From Erysipelotrichaceae bacterium (GTDB taxonomy: Bacteria; Bacillota_I; Bacilli_A; RFN20; CAG-826), in contig SVBF01000009.1 in NCBI GenBank assembly GCA_015058945.1, positions 1 to 64,000 of the forward strand: a stretch of 64,000 nucleotides of DNA. The letters are read 5' to 3'. Numbering within the stretch: the stretch's first letter is position 1; every line of letters begins with the position of its first letter. Made by a program: the position numbers and the translations under genes. Positions 51,736 to 59,925 of this stretch are shown in pieces. The notes beneath the pieces are model-generated. The model saw only the letters and a list, made by a program, of their open reading frames with translations, had not been told where the DNA came from and ran no database searches.

Positions 51736-52097
51736 TGGCCGACCGTCATAAACGCATCCAAGCCCTCATCTCCCGCAACGTCGCCGACATCGTCCAGTTC
51801 GAGATCAAGAAAGAGTCCATCGGGCTCGTCTCGGTCAATGAAGTGGTGGTCTATGACGACCTTAGCCAAGCCAACGTCTTCGTGAGTTTCCTCGACCCTC
51901 GCGGCGCCCACAATAAGCTGGAGGAGTTGCAGCGGACCGAAGGGTTCGTCCGCACCTCCCTCGCCAAGAAACTCGACATCTATAAGGTGCCGAGAATCCG
52001 TTTCTTCCTCGACGAAGCGATGGAAAAGGCGCGCAAGCTCGATGAGGCCTTGGCCCGTGAGGAAGAGCAGCTCAAACACCTTCCCAAAGACGAATGA
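51735..52097 (+). CDS. rbfA: Ribosome-binding factor A
   Basis: A 120-residue KH-fold factor for 16S rRNA 5'-end maturation. The family start is HKRIQALISRNVADIVQFEI and VPRIRFFLDEAMEKARKLDEAL matches the C-terminal helix with the usual (P)xLxFxxDxSxE pattern. It shares one base with the infB stop (TAATG) and ends the operon, with a terminator 8 bases later. truB is not adjacent. Confidence 0.92.
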   Translation: MADRHKRIQALISRNVADIVQFEIKKESIGLVSVNEVVVYDDLSQANVFVSFLDPRGAHNKLEELQRTEGFVRTSLAKKLDIYKVPRIRFFLDEAMEKARKLDEALAREEEQLKHLPKDE

Positions 52098-52104
52098 ACA
52101 TCCA

Positions 52105-52130
52105 AATCCCCGCAAACGTGGGGATTTTTC
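52105..52130 (+). terminator. Terminator of the rimP-rbfA operon
   Basis: AATCCCC pairs with GGGGATT around GCAAACGT, followed by a T-rich tail. Confidence 0.85.
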
Positions 52131-52184
52131 TTTTGGGCGTCCTCTTTATGGGCAGGCAAAGATTAATCCTTTGATGGATGGTGC

Positions 52185-52190
52185 TATAAT
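52185..52190 (+). promoter_or_regulatory. -10 box of a leaderless promoter (GGDEF gene)
   Basis: Perfect TATAAT, 9 bases before ATG 52200, with no ribosome-binding sequence between them. Confidence 0.5.
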
Positions 52191-52199
52191 AATTCAACG

Positions 52200-53318
52200 A
52201 TGACATCCGAAATCCTCCTGCAGATTTTCCCGGTGTTTTGCATCGTGGTCGGCATGAGTGTGGTTTTGATCCAGGAATTCCGCACCCGCCGCTTCATGAG
52301 CGTCTGCTTCTTTTTGATCCTGCTCATGACGGTGGCCCTAACGATCTTCGTGGAGTTAGAACGCGTCGCCAAGGAGGTGTGGCTCAATATCCCCATCGCG
52401 ACGGTATCTTGCTTCCTCGGCTACGTGATCAGACCCGTATGCCTCTACATGTTCATCTTGCTCGCTAGGCGGCAGCTTGGGAAGATCGAGAAGTTCGCTT
52501 TGATCCTTTTGGGGTTCAACTTCTTGGTCTACGCCACTTCGTTGGTCTTCCCCGTGACGTGGATGAGGGACTTCACCTTCCATTATGAGGTCAACGCCGC
52601 CGGCACCGCCTTAGTCCATGTGCGCGGGCCGATGAATTTCACCGCCCACGTGATCGCGTCCATCTTTCTGCTCTACCTCATTTACATCACCGTCGCCAAA
52701 CTCCGCGGCAAGCATCGCAGCGACGCCTATCCGATCATCATCTGCGCCATCTTCATCATCGCCGCGGTCATCGTCGAGATGATGAACGTCGCCATTGGCA
52801 TCCTTAACATCGCCATCGCGGCTTCCTGCGTCTTCTATTACCTGTTCCTTATTAAGGAAGAGAACCGACGCGACGCCTTGACGGGTCTATTCGATCGCAA
52901 GACGTATTATTCGGACATCGAGCGCTTCTCCCGCTCTGTCTCCGGCGTCATCCAGATTGACATGAACGGCCTCAAGACCATCAACGACACAGAGGGGCAC
53001 CAGATGGGCGACCACGCGATTTGGACCGTCGCCAAGACCATCGAGGCCAAGACGCAGAACAACATGTACGTCTACCGCGTCGGCGGGGACGAATTCACCG
53101 TCATCGTCGTCGGGGCGAAGTTGCCCTTGGAGGTCACGGTGACCGGCATCAGGGACGCCTTGGAGGCGACCGGCTATAGCTGCGCGATCGGCTACGCGAC
53201 CTGCGAAAACGGAGTATGCACCGTGGAAACTGCCGCCAAAAACGCCGACCACGCGATGTATGAGGACAAAGCCAAGTTCTACATCGATCACCCTGAGAAG
53301 AACCGCCGGCAAAGGTAA
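52200..53318 (+). CDS. Membrane-bound GGDEF diguanylate cyclase
   Basis: A 372-residue protein. Residues about 1-220 form six or seven membrane helices. The GGDEF domain (about 222-365) begins DALTGLFDRKTYY, contains DMNGLKTINDTEGHQMGD and the intact catalytic loop VGGDEF near residue 293, and ends with the A(K)YEDKAKFY-type helix. It should make cyclic di-GMP. No inhibitory RxxD site is seen five residues before GGDEF. It stands alone between two terminators and seems leaderless. c-di-GMP could control surface attachment, fitting the many surface proteins nearby; that link is inference. Confidence 0.9.
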   Translation: MTSEILLQIFPVFCIVVGMSVVLIQEFRTRRFMSVCFFLILLMTVALTIFVELERVAKEVWLNIPIATVSCFLGYVIRPVCLYMFILLARRQLGKIEKFALILLGFNFLVYATSLVFPVTWMRDFTFHYEVNAAGTALVHVRGPMNFTAHVIASIFLLYLIYITVAKLRGKHRSDAYPIIICAIFIIAAVIVEMMNVAIGILNIAIAASCVFYYLFLIKEENRRDALTGLFDRKTYYSDIERFSRSVSGVIQIDMNGLKTINDTEGHQMGDHAIWTVAKTIEAKTQNNMYVYRVGGDEFTVIVVGAKLPLEVTVTGIRDALEATGYSCAIGYATCENGVCTVETAAKNADHAMYEDKAKFYIDHPEKNRRQR

Positions 53319-53325
53319 ACGTGAT

Positions 53326-53349
53326 GCGCTGCCTCTGGTAGCGCTTTTT
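53326..53349 (+). terminator. Terminator after the GGDEF gene
   Basis: GCGCTGCC-TCT-GGTAGCGC (one G-U type mismatch) followed by TTTTT. Confidence 0.75.
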
Positions 53350-53386
53350 GATTCCATTCTTTATGAGTGGGGATAGAATGACGTTT

Positions 53387-53404
53387 GCCAAGGTAAACCT
53401 TGGC
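53387..53404 (+). other. GCCAAGG-UAAA-CCUUGGC hairpin in a gene leader
   Basis: A perfect seven-pair stem with a UAAA loop, 24 bases before the S41-like gene. It has no T tract, so it is not a terminator. The same loop closes four hairpins of the large ncRNA. Confidence 0.6.
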
Positions 53405-53427
53405 CCTTTGAAGAAAGGAATGCGACC

Positions 53428-55221
53428 ATGAAGAAACGATTGTTGACCGGCTTGCTCTTGCTTAGCGTCATAAGCCTCCTCGCCTCCTGCGGCGAAAACC
53501 AAGATTCCGGTACTGGCGAGGAAAGGATCAAATCCACCCCGTTAAAGGTCTTTAGCCCGGAAGAGGGCAAGGTAACCTCTTCGGGAGTGAATTTCAACTT
53601 GTTATTTAAGGCTGGCGGCGAGATCCCATATGTCTCATTGAAGGAGGGTTTTGCCTTCCTTAACGTCGTCAAGGCCGCCCATTACGAAGAGAAGAATAAC
53701 GACAAGCATTATTTCCATTTCCGCGCCGACGGCAACAAACTCGTCGCCTATGACGAAGAGGGCGCCACCGCGACCTTCGATCCGGCGGAACAGACGATCA
53801 CCTACGATCAGTTCGAGACCTTCACTAGCCTCGCTAATGACGCCAAGAACCTGCCGCTATGTTTACTTAACGCGAGCCCGTACAAGAAGGCGATCAAGGT
53901 CGTGAGCAGCACTTTGGAAAAGGGCAACGCCTTCACTGTCGATCTAAAGGGCTATTCCCATATCGACCTCTATTCTCATAACGGCGAGCTCTACCTGCCG
54001 TTAATGACCTTCAACGATTTCTTCTACGACGTCTATGAGCACGTCACCTTGGCCTATAACTATAAGGACATCTACCTCACCCCGAGCGAATCCCTCATCA
54101 CCCAGGACGAAGACGGGGAGCCTTCCCTCACCCCGTTAGGCGAAGCTTTCTACGATTGCCCTAAGAGGCCGACCCTCACCGAGGACCTTCAGGCTTTCCA
54201 CCTTCAGGAAGCGGCCATCAATTTCGATTACCTCTATGGCTTAAAGAAGGACAAGGGCTATACCTCCTTCGCCTCCTTCATCGAAAGCAAGGGCTTCAAG
54301 GGTGACTTCCTTAACGCCGACACCAAGCGCGCCGACGCGGGCTTACGTTATGTCCTCTCCCATCTTAACGACGGCCACACCGGCATGGGCCTCACGTCCT
54401 GCTTCTATCCCGTCGGTGCCGGAATCGATGAACCAACCCGCATGCACCCGGAACGCGTCGCATGGGAAAAATATGGCGAAGAGCTTGCCGCGGCGCGTAA
54501 GAAGAGCTCCACCAGCGTGGGCAATTATCTTGACGAGGCAAACCAGCTCTTCTACATCACCTTCGACAAATTCACCCAAATAGCCGAGAAAACCCTCTAT
54601 GCCTATGACCCGTCCATGTCAGCGCAGAAGATCTACGCCGACACGGCCTTACAGTTCCATGATGCCTATTCTTATCTCGCCTCGAGTGAGAACAAGGGCA
54701 AGGTCAAGACCGTCGTGGTCGACATGGTCACCAACGAAGGCGGTTCCGCCGACGCGCTCGTCTATGCGACATCGACCCTCGTGGGCAAGGTCAATTCCAT
54801 CGTCCAAAACCCCTTCACCGGGGCGATCAACCGCACGACCTACGCCGCCGACCTTAACCTCGATGGCTCGATCGACGAAAAGGACGTCTCTTTGGCGGAT
54901 CTAGGCTACAACATCGTCTTCCTCAACTCGAAATCGAGCTTCTCTTCCGGCAATGCACTTCCTTTCCTCGCCAAATCCGGTAATCCCAACAAGGTCATGA
55001 CCATCGGCGAGACCACCGGTGGTGGTGCCTGCGTGGTCCGTCCTTGCTCCTCCGCTTTAGGCTCCAGTTATTCGGTCTCTGGTCCGATGAACATCATGAC
55101 GGAGAAAGATGGCAAGCTGATCAACGTGGACGCTGGCATCCCCGCCGAACACCCAGTTGCGAAAGACAAGTTCTTCGACCGTTCCTATATCGCTTCCCAA
55201 TTGAAAGAGTGGGTTAAGTAA
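53428..55221 (+). CDS. S41-like tail-specific protease family lipoprotein
   Basis: A 597-residue lipoprotein: lipobox LLASCG (Cys17). The C-terminal third resembles S41 peptidases: VKTVVVDMVTNEGGSADAL is the start of the catalytic core, FLNSKSSFSSGNALPFLAK contains the likely nucleophile Ser, and IGETTGGGACVV is the usual Gly-rich oxyanion segment. The N-terminal 300 residues (two or three domains) are not recognised and no PDZ domain is obvious. AAAGGAA precedes the ATG. It may process surface proteins, but a substrate cannot be named. An inactive relative is possible, since the catalytic Lys is not certain. Confidence 0.75.
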   Translation: MKKRLLTGLLLLSVISLLASCGENQDSGTGEERIKSTPLKVFSPEEGKVTSSGVNFNLLFKAGGEIPYVSLKEGFAFLNVVKAAHYEEKNNDKHYFHFRADGNKLVAYDEEGATATFDPAEQTITYDQFETFTSLANDAKNLPLCLLNASPYKKAIKVVSSTLEKGNAFTVDLKGYSHIDLYSHNGELYLPLMTFNDFFYDVYEHVTLAYNYKDIYLTPSESLITQDEDGEPSLTPLGEAFYDCPKRPTLTEDLQAFHLQEAAINFDYLYGLKKDKGYTSFASFIESKGFKGDFLNADTKRADAGLRYVLSHLNDGHTGMGLTSCFYPVGAGIDEPTRMHPERVAWEKYGEELAAARKKSSTSVGNYLDEANQLFYITFDKFTQIAEKTLYAYDPSMSAQKIYADTALQFHDAYSYLASSENKGKVKTVVVDMVTNEGGSADALVYATSTLVGKVNSIVQNPFTGAINRTTYAADLNLDGSIDEKDVSLADLGYNIVFLNSKSSFSSGNALPFLAKSGNPNKVMTIGETTGGGACVVRPCSSALGSSYSVSGPMNIMTEKDGKLINVDAGIPAEHPVAKDKFFDRSYIASQLKEWVK

Positions 55222-55234
55222 ACCCATCACCTTA

Positions 55235-55269
55235 GACCGGCCCCTTCACTCCTCGGGGGTCGGTTTTTG
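55235..55269 (+). terminator. Terminator after the S41-like gene
   Basis: ACCGGCCCC pairs with GGGGGTCGG(T), followed by TTTTT. Confidence 0.75.
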
Positions 55270-55298
55270 TTTGGCATGAACGGGTAGGGGCAGGGTCT

Positions 55299-55330
55299 AA
55301 GAAAAGCGCGCCTCGGATGAGGACGCGCTT
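55299..55330 (-). terminator. Terminator of the CBM20-like protein gene
   Basis: Minus-strand AGCGCGTCCTC-ATCC-GAGGCGCGCT (one bulged base) followed by TTTCTT. Confidence 0.8.
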
Positions 55331-55345
55331 GGTGAGTGGCAATCT

Positions 55346-56746
55346 CTACCAGTTCCAGGTCATGGTTAATTGGGTGTGAGTTTTATCGTTAAACGAGAAG
55401 TTCCAGTCACTAGCACCAGAATGCTTTTCCATATCGGTTGGATTGGTCGCATCGGCCTTTGCGGGCTGCCAAGCATACGAACCGGGTTCCAGTTCGAAGG
55501 TGCCAACCCATTTACCGTCATTAAGAGTCAGTTTATAGGCGGCCGTCGCTTGCCACTCGGGATCGGTAAAGTTGCCAATGACGTAGACGGCTTTGCCTTC
55601 ATCAATACTCGAAACGTTAACTTCGAAGGTGACGTTTGCCTTGTTCACGCTGATCCAAAGATGAGGACGTGTCGGTTGCCACCACAAAGTTATTTCACCA
55701 TCAAGTTTGGAACCAATATCGCCATTTGCGCCCGAGGAGTAGAACCATGCGTCGCTTCCTAGACCAACATCACTAAATCCAAGCCATGTATTATTCGTTT
55801 TATCAACGATTTTGAATGCCTCTTCTAATCCGATGGCGGTATTGGCTGTGTATTGTTCGGGAGCATATATATCGGTGAATTCCACTAGAGGGATGTCGTG
55901 TTCTGCTTCCCAGCCATTAATACCTCTAATGACCCACTGAGTCTCAGGTTTTGGCGCAAAGTGAATGCCTTTAAAGACCCTTGCCTCGGAAATCAGCGCT
56001 TCGTCCTCACCAACGACGGTGGATTTTCCTGCGTCAGAGGAGCTGCCATAGAGTCGGATGGAAAGGAAATTGGAAGCTTCCGTAACACGGATAGATGACC
56101 AAGAGAAGTAGCTGTTTTGAAGCATCATCGGGGCGGCGAAATACTGGAAGTCCTTGAGAAGAGGGTCGCTATATTCGCCATCAGTGATGGTAAGTTTGCT
56201 GATTGAATGAAACCAGGCTTTGTACGTACTGTCCCATTCCCAAGTGGTGCCTTTGACCGAATTCGACAGCTGCGTCAAAGTGCGGTAGTAGGTGCCTAGA
56301 CGTTGCCCTGAGGCTTTCCAACCGTCGGTGCGTTTCGCTGCTTCAAAGAGGTTCGCTTCAGTGGCCGCGTCGTCGGTGTAGACGAAATGTGTGACGCCTT
56401 CTTCGTCGTCGTTGCGATAACCGGAGTTGATGCCGGTCGCTCCGCCCACGCCCCCGAAGGTTCCATCATAGTTACCCATGAGTAACGCGGTTTCACCAGC
56501 GTTGTAGTAGGTGGCCCTTTGCAAGGTGTTGGCGCCAGCATGGAAGTACTGGGTTTCCTTTTGAGCGTCTTCGGTAAGGAACATCGTGGTGAGCTTGGTG
56601 TAGCCACCGGTCACATATTCAAGAAGCTTATTGGACAAGTCGGTGTCGCAATCCGCTTGAACAGGTGCGGCGGCGTGGGATGATGCAAAGCCGAGGGCGC
56701 CAAGTCCGAGCAAGGCGGCAGCGGTGGTCAAAAGAATTCTTTTCAT
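55346..56746 (-). CDS. Secreted protein with C-terminal CBM20-like starch-binding domain
   Basis: A 466-residue exported protein. The signal peptide (about 1-31) is LLTTAAALLGLGALGFASSHAAA with an AxA cleavage site; there is no lipobox. The central 330 residues, rich in aromatic residues and Gly, match no family I know and show no catalytic motif. The C-terminal domain (about 373-466) has the start VTFEVNVSS, then VYVIGNFTDPEWQ, ending with EPGSYAWQPAK: the pattern of CBM20 starch-binding modules. It is probably a surface or secreted alpha-glucan-binding protein. GC content is lower than in the neighbours. Confidence 0.75.
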   Translation of the reverse strand: MKRILLTTAAALLGLGALGFASSHAAAPVQADCDTDLSNKLLEYVTGGYTKLTTMFLTEDAQKETQYFHAGANTLQRATYYNAGETALLMGNYDGTFGGVGGATGINSGYRNDDEEGVTHFVYTDDAATEANLFEAAKRTDGWKASGQRLGTYYRTLTQLSNSVKGTTWEWDSTYKAWFHSISKLTITDGEYSDPLLKDFQYFAAPMMLQNSYFSWSSIRVTEASNFLSIRLYGSSSDAGKSTVVGEDEALISEARVFKGIHFAPKPETQWVIRGINGWEAEHDIPLVEFTDIYAPEQYTANTAIGLEEAFKIVDKTNNTWLGFSDVGLGSDAWFYSSGANGDIGSKLDGEITLWWQPTRPHLWISVNKANVTFEVNVSSIDEGKAVYVIGNFTDPEWQATAAYKLTLNDGKWVGTFELEPGSYAWQPAKADATNPTDMEKHSGASDWNFSFNDKTHTQLTMTWNW

Positions 56747-56859
56747 AGTTTTTTGCCCCTTTTATCAATTTAAAAATAACCTGATGCGCCGACTTTGGGA
56801 ATACGCAAACGCGCATAAGACTCCGCGTAGGCGTATTTTTCTTCGCGCTAGGTAAGGCA

Positions 56860-56865
56860 TATAAT
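56860..56865 (+). promoter_or_regulatory. -10 box of a leaderless promoter (Ser-rich lipoprotein)
   Basis: TATAAT ends 7 bases before ATG 56873. An ATG at 56864 overlaps the box and cannot be used by the same transcript. Confidence 0.5.
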
Positions 56866-56872
56866 GATGGGG

Positions 56873-58315
56873 ATGCGGAAGAAAATACCGTTCTATTTCC
56901 TGACGATATCGGCGTTGCTTGGAGTTTCGTGCACCGGAAAAAGTGCCGATTCCTCCAGCGTTTTTTCCAGTTCTTCATCTTCGTCGTCTTCGAGTGAGCC
57001 TTATATTGATCCGTTTGCAAGCAGCAGCGTAAAGAGCTCGTCACCCTTCTCTGAATCCAGCCAAAGCTCGGAACCGGTAATTTCTTCTCAAACCCCTTCT
57101 TCGGAGGAAATCACTAGCGGTTCGTCCGCTCAGTCAGAACAGTCAACCGAAAAATCCAGCGAGCCGCTTTCTTCATCCAGTGATGCCTCCTCTTCGCCGC
57201 AAGAAAGCAGTTCGGAAGAGAGCTCCGAAACCTTCTCTAGCGAGGACTCGTCCTCCCAATCAAGTGAGGTTTCTTCGGAGGCACAAAGTTCGGAAATAAG
57301 CAGTGGGTCTTCATCGGAAGAAATATCCTCTATAGAATCGAGCGAACCATCGTCCGAAGAGCAGAACTCGGGAATAAGCAGCGAGTCCTCATCTGAAGAA
57401 GAGTCTTCGGAATCTTCTATAGAGAGTTCTTCCAGCTCCAGCGAAGAATCCTCCGAGGAGTCCAGTGAAGAGTCTTCCGAGGAACAAAGCTCTGAAGAAA
57501 GCAGCGAATCCTCCTCGGAAGAACAATCCTCTTCGGAAGAGTCATCGGAATCGTCAACCCCAGTGGACCCTGGCGAGATATATGACGAACCTGAGGATTC
57601 CTTAGACGGCGTCGATCCCGAAGACCAAACTCCTTTGTTAAACGCCTTCGCTTCCTTTGGAGCGAATTACACCGCCCACTCAAAGAGCTACTTCAATGCC
57701 GTGGGCAGTTACGATTACTACCGTCATTACCAAAAGAACTACGTCATGGAGAAGGTGGGTATCTTCACTTCCTCCGCCCAATATTATTACCCCAGCAATG
57801 AAGCCTTCGCCCCGGTGATGAACCAAGGCTACGTGAACCGTAACGGGAACTATTATGGTTTCCATCTACCCGGCGATACGGTCGCCGAGCGTTTGGCCTC
57901 CACTTTGTCGGTGGATGACCTTAGCCTGATTGAGGAGAACTCCTCTTATCAACAGCATCAGTTCACGGCGTGGTCCTTAGGCGAATCCTATTTCGCCTCC
58001 CATGCCTTTACCCGCGTCTCGGCGAACAAATACGTCTGCACCCTCTCGTCCTCCTTCCCCGATTTTATCGATATCGCCGCCCCGACGTTAAATAACGAAG
58101 GCTATTACATGACCTTCTCTAAGGTCAGCATCGAAATCGAACCCAAAGAGGATGTCGCTTTGCGCATCCGTCTATATGCCTCTTCGACCCAACGCGGGAA
58201 ACTGCAGGACCGCTGCCTCGACGAAGCTGGGAAACCGAACTGGTATCTGCTCTTCTCGGAGACGGAGATCACTTCCGTCGGATCGACCGATTTCGCCCCT
58301 TGGCCTAACGCCTAA
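56873..58315 (+). CDS. Serine/glutamate-rich stalk lipoprotein
   Basis: A 480-residue lipoprotein: signal with lipobox GVSC (Cys20). Residues about 25-235 are almost only Ser and Glu with some Thr, Gln and Asp, in units such as SSEESSEESS, forming an extended stalk. Residues about 250-480 are a globular domain of unknown family with aromatic-rich beta strands (SYDYYRHYQKNYVMEK, YLLFSETEIT). The start is ATG 56873, since the earlier in-frame ATGs overlap the -10 box. The stalk would lift the domain through the cell-envelope glycan; it is a likely glycosylation target. Confidence 0.8.
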   Translation: MRKKIPFYFLTISALLGVSCTGKSADSSSVFSSSSSSSSSSEPYIDPFASSSVKSSSPFSESSQSSEPVISSQTPSSEEITSGSSAQSEQSTEKSSEPLSSSSDASSSPQESSSEESSETFSSEDSSSQSSEVSSEAQSSEISSGSSSEEISSIESSEPSSEEQNSGISSESSSEEESSESSIESSSSSSEESSEESSEESSEEQSSEESSESSSEEQSSSEESSESSTPVDPGEIYDEPEDSLDGVDPEDQTPLLNAFASFGANYTAHSKSYFNAVGSYDYYRHYQKNYVMEKVGIFTSSAQYYYPSNEAFAPVMNQGYVNRNGNYYGFHLPGDTVAERLASTLSVDDLSLIEENSSYQQHQFTAWSLGESYFASHAFTRVSANKYVCTLSSSFPDFIDIAAPTLNNEGYYMTFSKVSIEIEPKEDVALRIRLYASSTQRGKLQDRCLDEAGKPNWYLLFSETEITSVGSTDFAPWPNA

Positions 58316-58370
58316 CCTTCGCATTACGCCCATATGCGCGCATTTTTGTTGCGCCCAGTCACAAAAGGGC

Positions 58371-58376
58371 TAGAAT
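58371..58376 (+). promoter_or_regulatory. -10 box of the MATE gene promoter
   Basis: TAGAAT, with TTGCGC 16 bases upstream as the -35 box (58349-58354). Only 11 bases separate it from ATG 58388, so the leader is at most a few bases. Confidence 0.5.
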
Positions 58377-58387
58377 GTCGCTCGCAC

Positions 58388-59827
58388 ATGAAATTCTTCG
58401 GCTTCCACAAACGGAACAATTCGATGGACATGACAAGCGGCAATCTTTTCCTGAAGATGGGCCTTTTCTCCTTGCCGGTCATGCTCACGACCGCCATGCA
58501 GTTGCTCTATGTGACCATCGACCTCACCACGGTCCATTATGGCGATAGCGCGGAATCCATGGGCGCCATCGCGAGCAATAACGCCCTCATCAATTTGATC
58601 GTCGTCGTCTTCACTGGCGTCTCTTTGGGCGTGAACGTCATCATGAGCGAAGCCAAAGGGGCCAACGACCCAGAAAAAGCCTCGAAAGTCATGCATACCT
58701 CGCTTCTTTTCGCCTTGATCTCCGGCGTTTTCGTCGGGGTGGTGGGGCTACTCATCTCCGACGATTTGCTGCGGATGATGGGCACCGAGGCGCATTACCT
58801 GGAGAAGGCGACTTTGTACCTACGCATCTATTTCTGCGGTTTGCCCTTCTTGATGATCTATAACTACGCGGCTCAGATGTTACGTGCCCAAGGGGATTCG
58901 CGAATGCCTTTCCTGATCTTGACGGTCTCTGGCCTTATCAACGTCGCGTTCGACTGCCTCTTCGTTTTCCCGCTTCATATGGGCGTGGCAGGGGTGGCTC
59001 TAGCGACGATCATCTCCGAAGGCGTGAGCTGCGTCCTCGGGGTACTTGCCTTAGCTAAGCGCAAGGACGCCTATGTCCGTTTCTCGTTCAAGAAATTACG
59101 CATCGACCGTAAGTCGTTGCACGAAGTCCTCCGCGTCGGCTTGCCCGCGGGACTTCAAGGTTTCTTCTTTTCGTTGCCGAACGTCTTCATCCAGTCCTCG
59201 CTTTATACGATCGACCCTGGCAACGTGCAGCTAGAAAACGGGGCGACCGCGGCGGCCAACATCGAAGGCTATTTCTATACCGGGGTGGATGCTCTAGCGA
59301 CCTCCGTCATGACCTTCATCGCCGCGAACGTTGGTGCGAAGAAGAAGGAGAACATCCCGAAGTGTCTGCTTTACGCGATGGGGTGGGGCGTGGGCTTCAT
59401 CGGACTTGTGGCTTTGGCCACGGCTTTCCTCCACCGTCCGTTATTAAGCCTCTTCGTCGACACCGAGGAATCCATCGCCGCCGGCAGGGACCGACTTTAT
59501 ATGATCGGCTTCCTCTATATCTTCGAGCTCACGATGGCGGTCAGCGCGGGCGCCTTAAGGGGGCTAAGGCATTCGACCTATCCGATGGTCACGACCTTGG
59601 TGAGCTGCACCGGCTTACGCATCTTGCTGATTTTGACGGTATTCCCCTTGGACTATTTCCATACGGTGATGTGGCTCTATGCCTTATTCCCGATCACCTG
59701 GATCATCGCTTCGATCAGTAACGGCATCGCCCTTGCCGTTTATATGCCGCGCACCATGCGCCGCATCGAGGGCGAGGAGGCGCCTTCCATCGAGGAAGAA
59801 GCCCTCGGCGAAGAAGCGCCGGAATAG
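58388..59827 (+). CDS. MATE-family efflux transporter
   Basis: A 479-residue transporter with twelve predicted helices in two halves. The first helix reads GLFSLPVMLTTAMQLLYVTIDLT, the family's polar-residue-containing TM1, and the repeated second-half start is VLRVGLPAGLQGFFFSLPN. YNYAAQMLRAQGDSRMP is the conserved MATE loop after TM5. It should export cationic compounds or drugs in exchange for Na+ or H+. I start at 58388; the upstream frame (58334) includes the promoter. The C-terminal tail is acidic and repetitive (EGEEAPSIEEEALGEEAPE). Confidence 0.88.
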   Translation: MKFFGFHKRNNSMDMTSGNLFLKMGLFSLPVMLTTAMQLLYVTIDLTTVHYGDSAESMGAIASNNALINLIVVVFTGVSLGVNVIMSEAKGANDPEKASKVMHTSLLFALISGVFVGVVGLLISDDLLRMMGTEAHYLEKATLYLRIYFCGLPFLMIYNYAAQMLRAQGDSRMPFLILTVSGLINVAFDCLFVFPLHMGVAGVALATIISEGVSCVLGVLALAKRKDAYVRFSFKKLRIDRKSLHEVLRVGLPAGLQGFFFSLPNVFIQSSLYTIDPGNVQLENGATAAANIEGYFYTGVDALATSVMTFIAANVGAKKKENIPKCLLYAMGWGVGFIGLVALATAFLHRPLLSLFVDTEESIAAGRDRLYMIGFLYIFELTMAVSAGALRGLRHSTYPMVTTLVSCTGLRILLILTVFPLDYFHTVMWLYALFPITWIIASISNGIALAVYMPRTMRRIEGEEAPSIEEEALGEEAPE

Positions 59828-59888
59828 TCTTTCTTAGCCCAATTGATACGAAATCGGTAAATCGGTAAAAGAATACCTTGTTTCGGCT

Positions 59889-59916
59889 TTGAATCGCGAA
59901 GGAAGCCGACTACAAT
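59889..59916 (+). promoter_or_regulatory. Promoter of the rnf operon (leaderless)
   Basis: TTGAAT (59889-59894), a 16-base spacer and TACAAT (59911-59916), with ATG 59926 after 9 bases and no Shine-Dalgarno site. Confidence 0.65.
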
Positions 59917-59925
59917 TACTCCGTC

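Noticed and set aside
56960..57560. Ser-codon-rich tract as a CRISPR or satellite array
   Set aside because: Units are irregular, in frame and encode Ser/Glu; there are no equal repeats and spacers.
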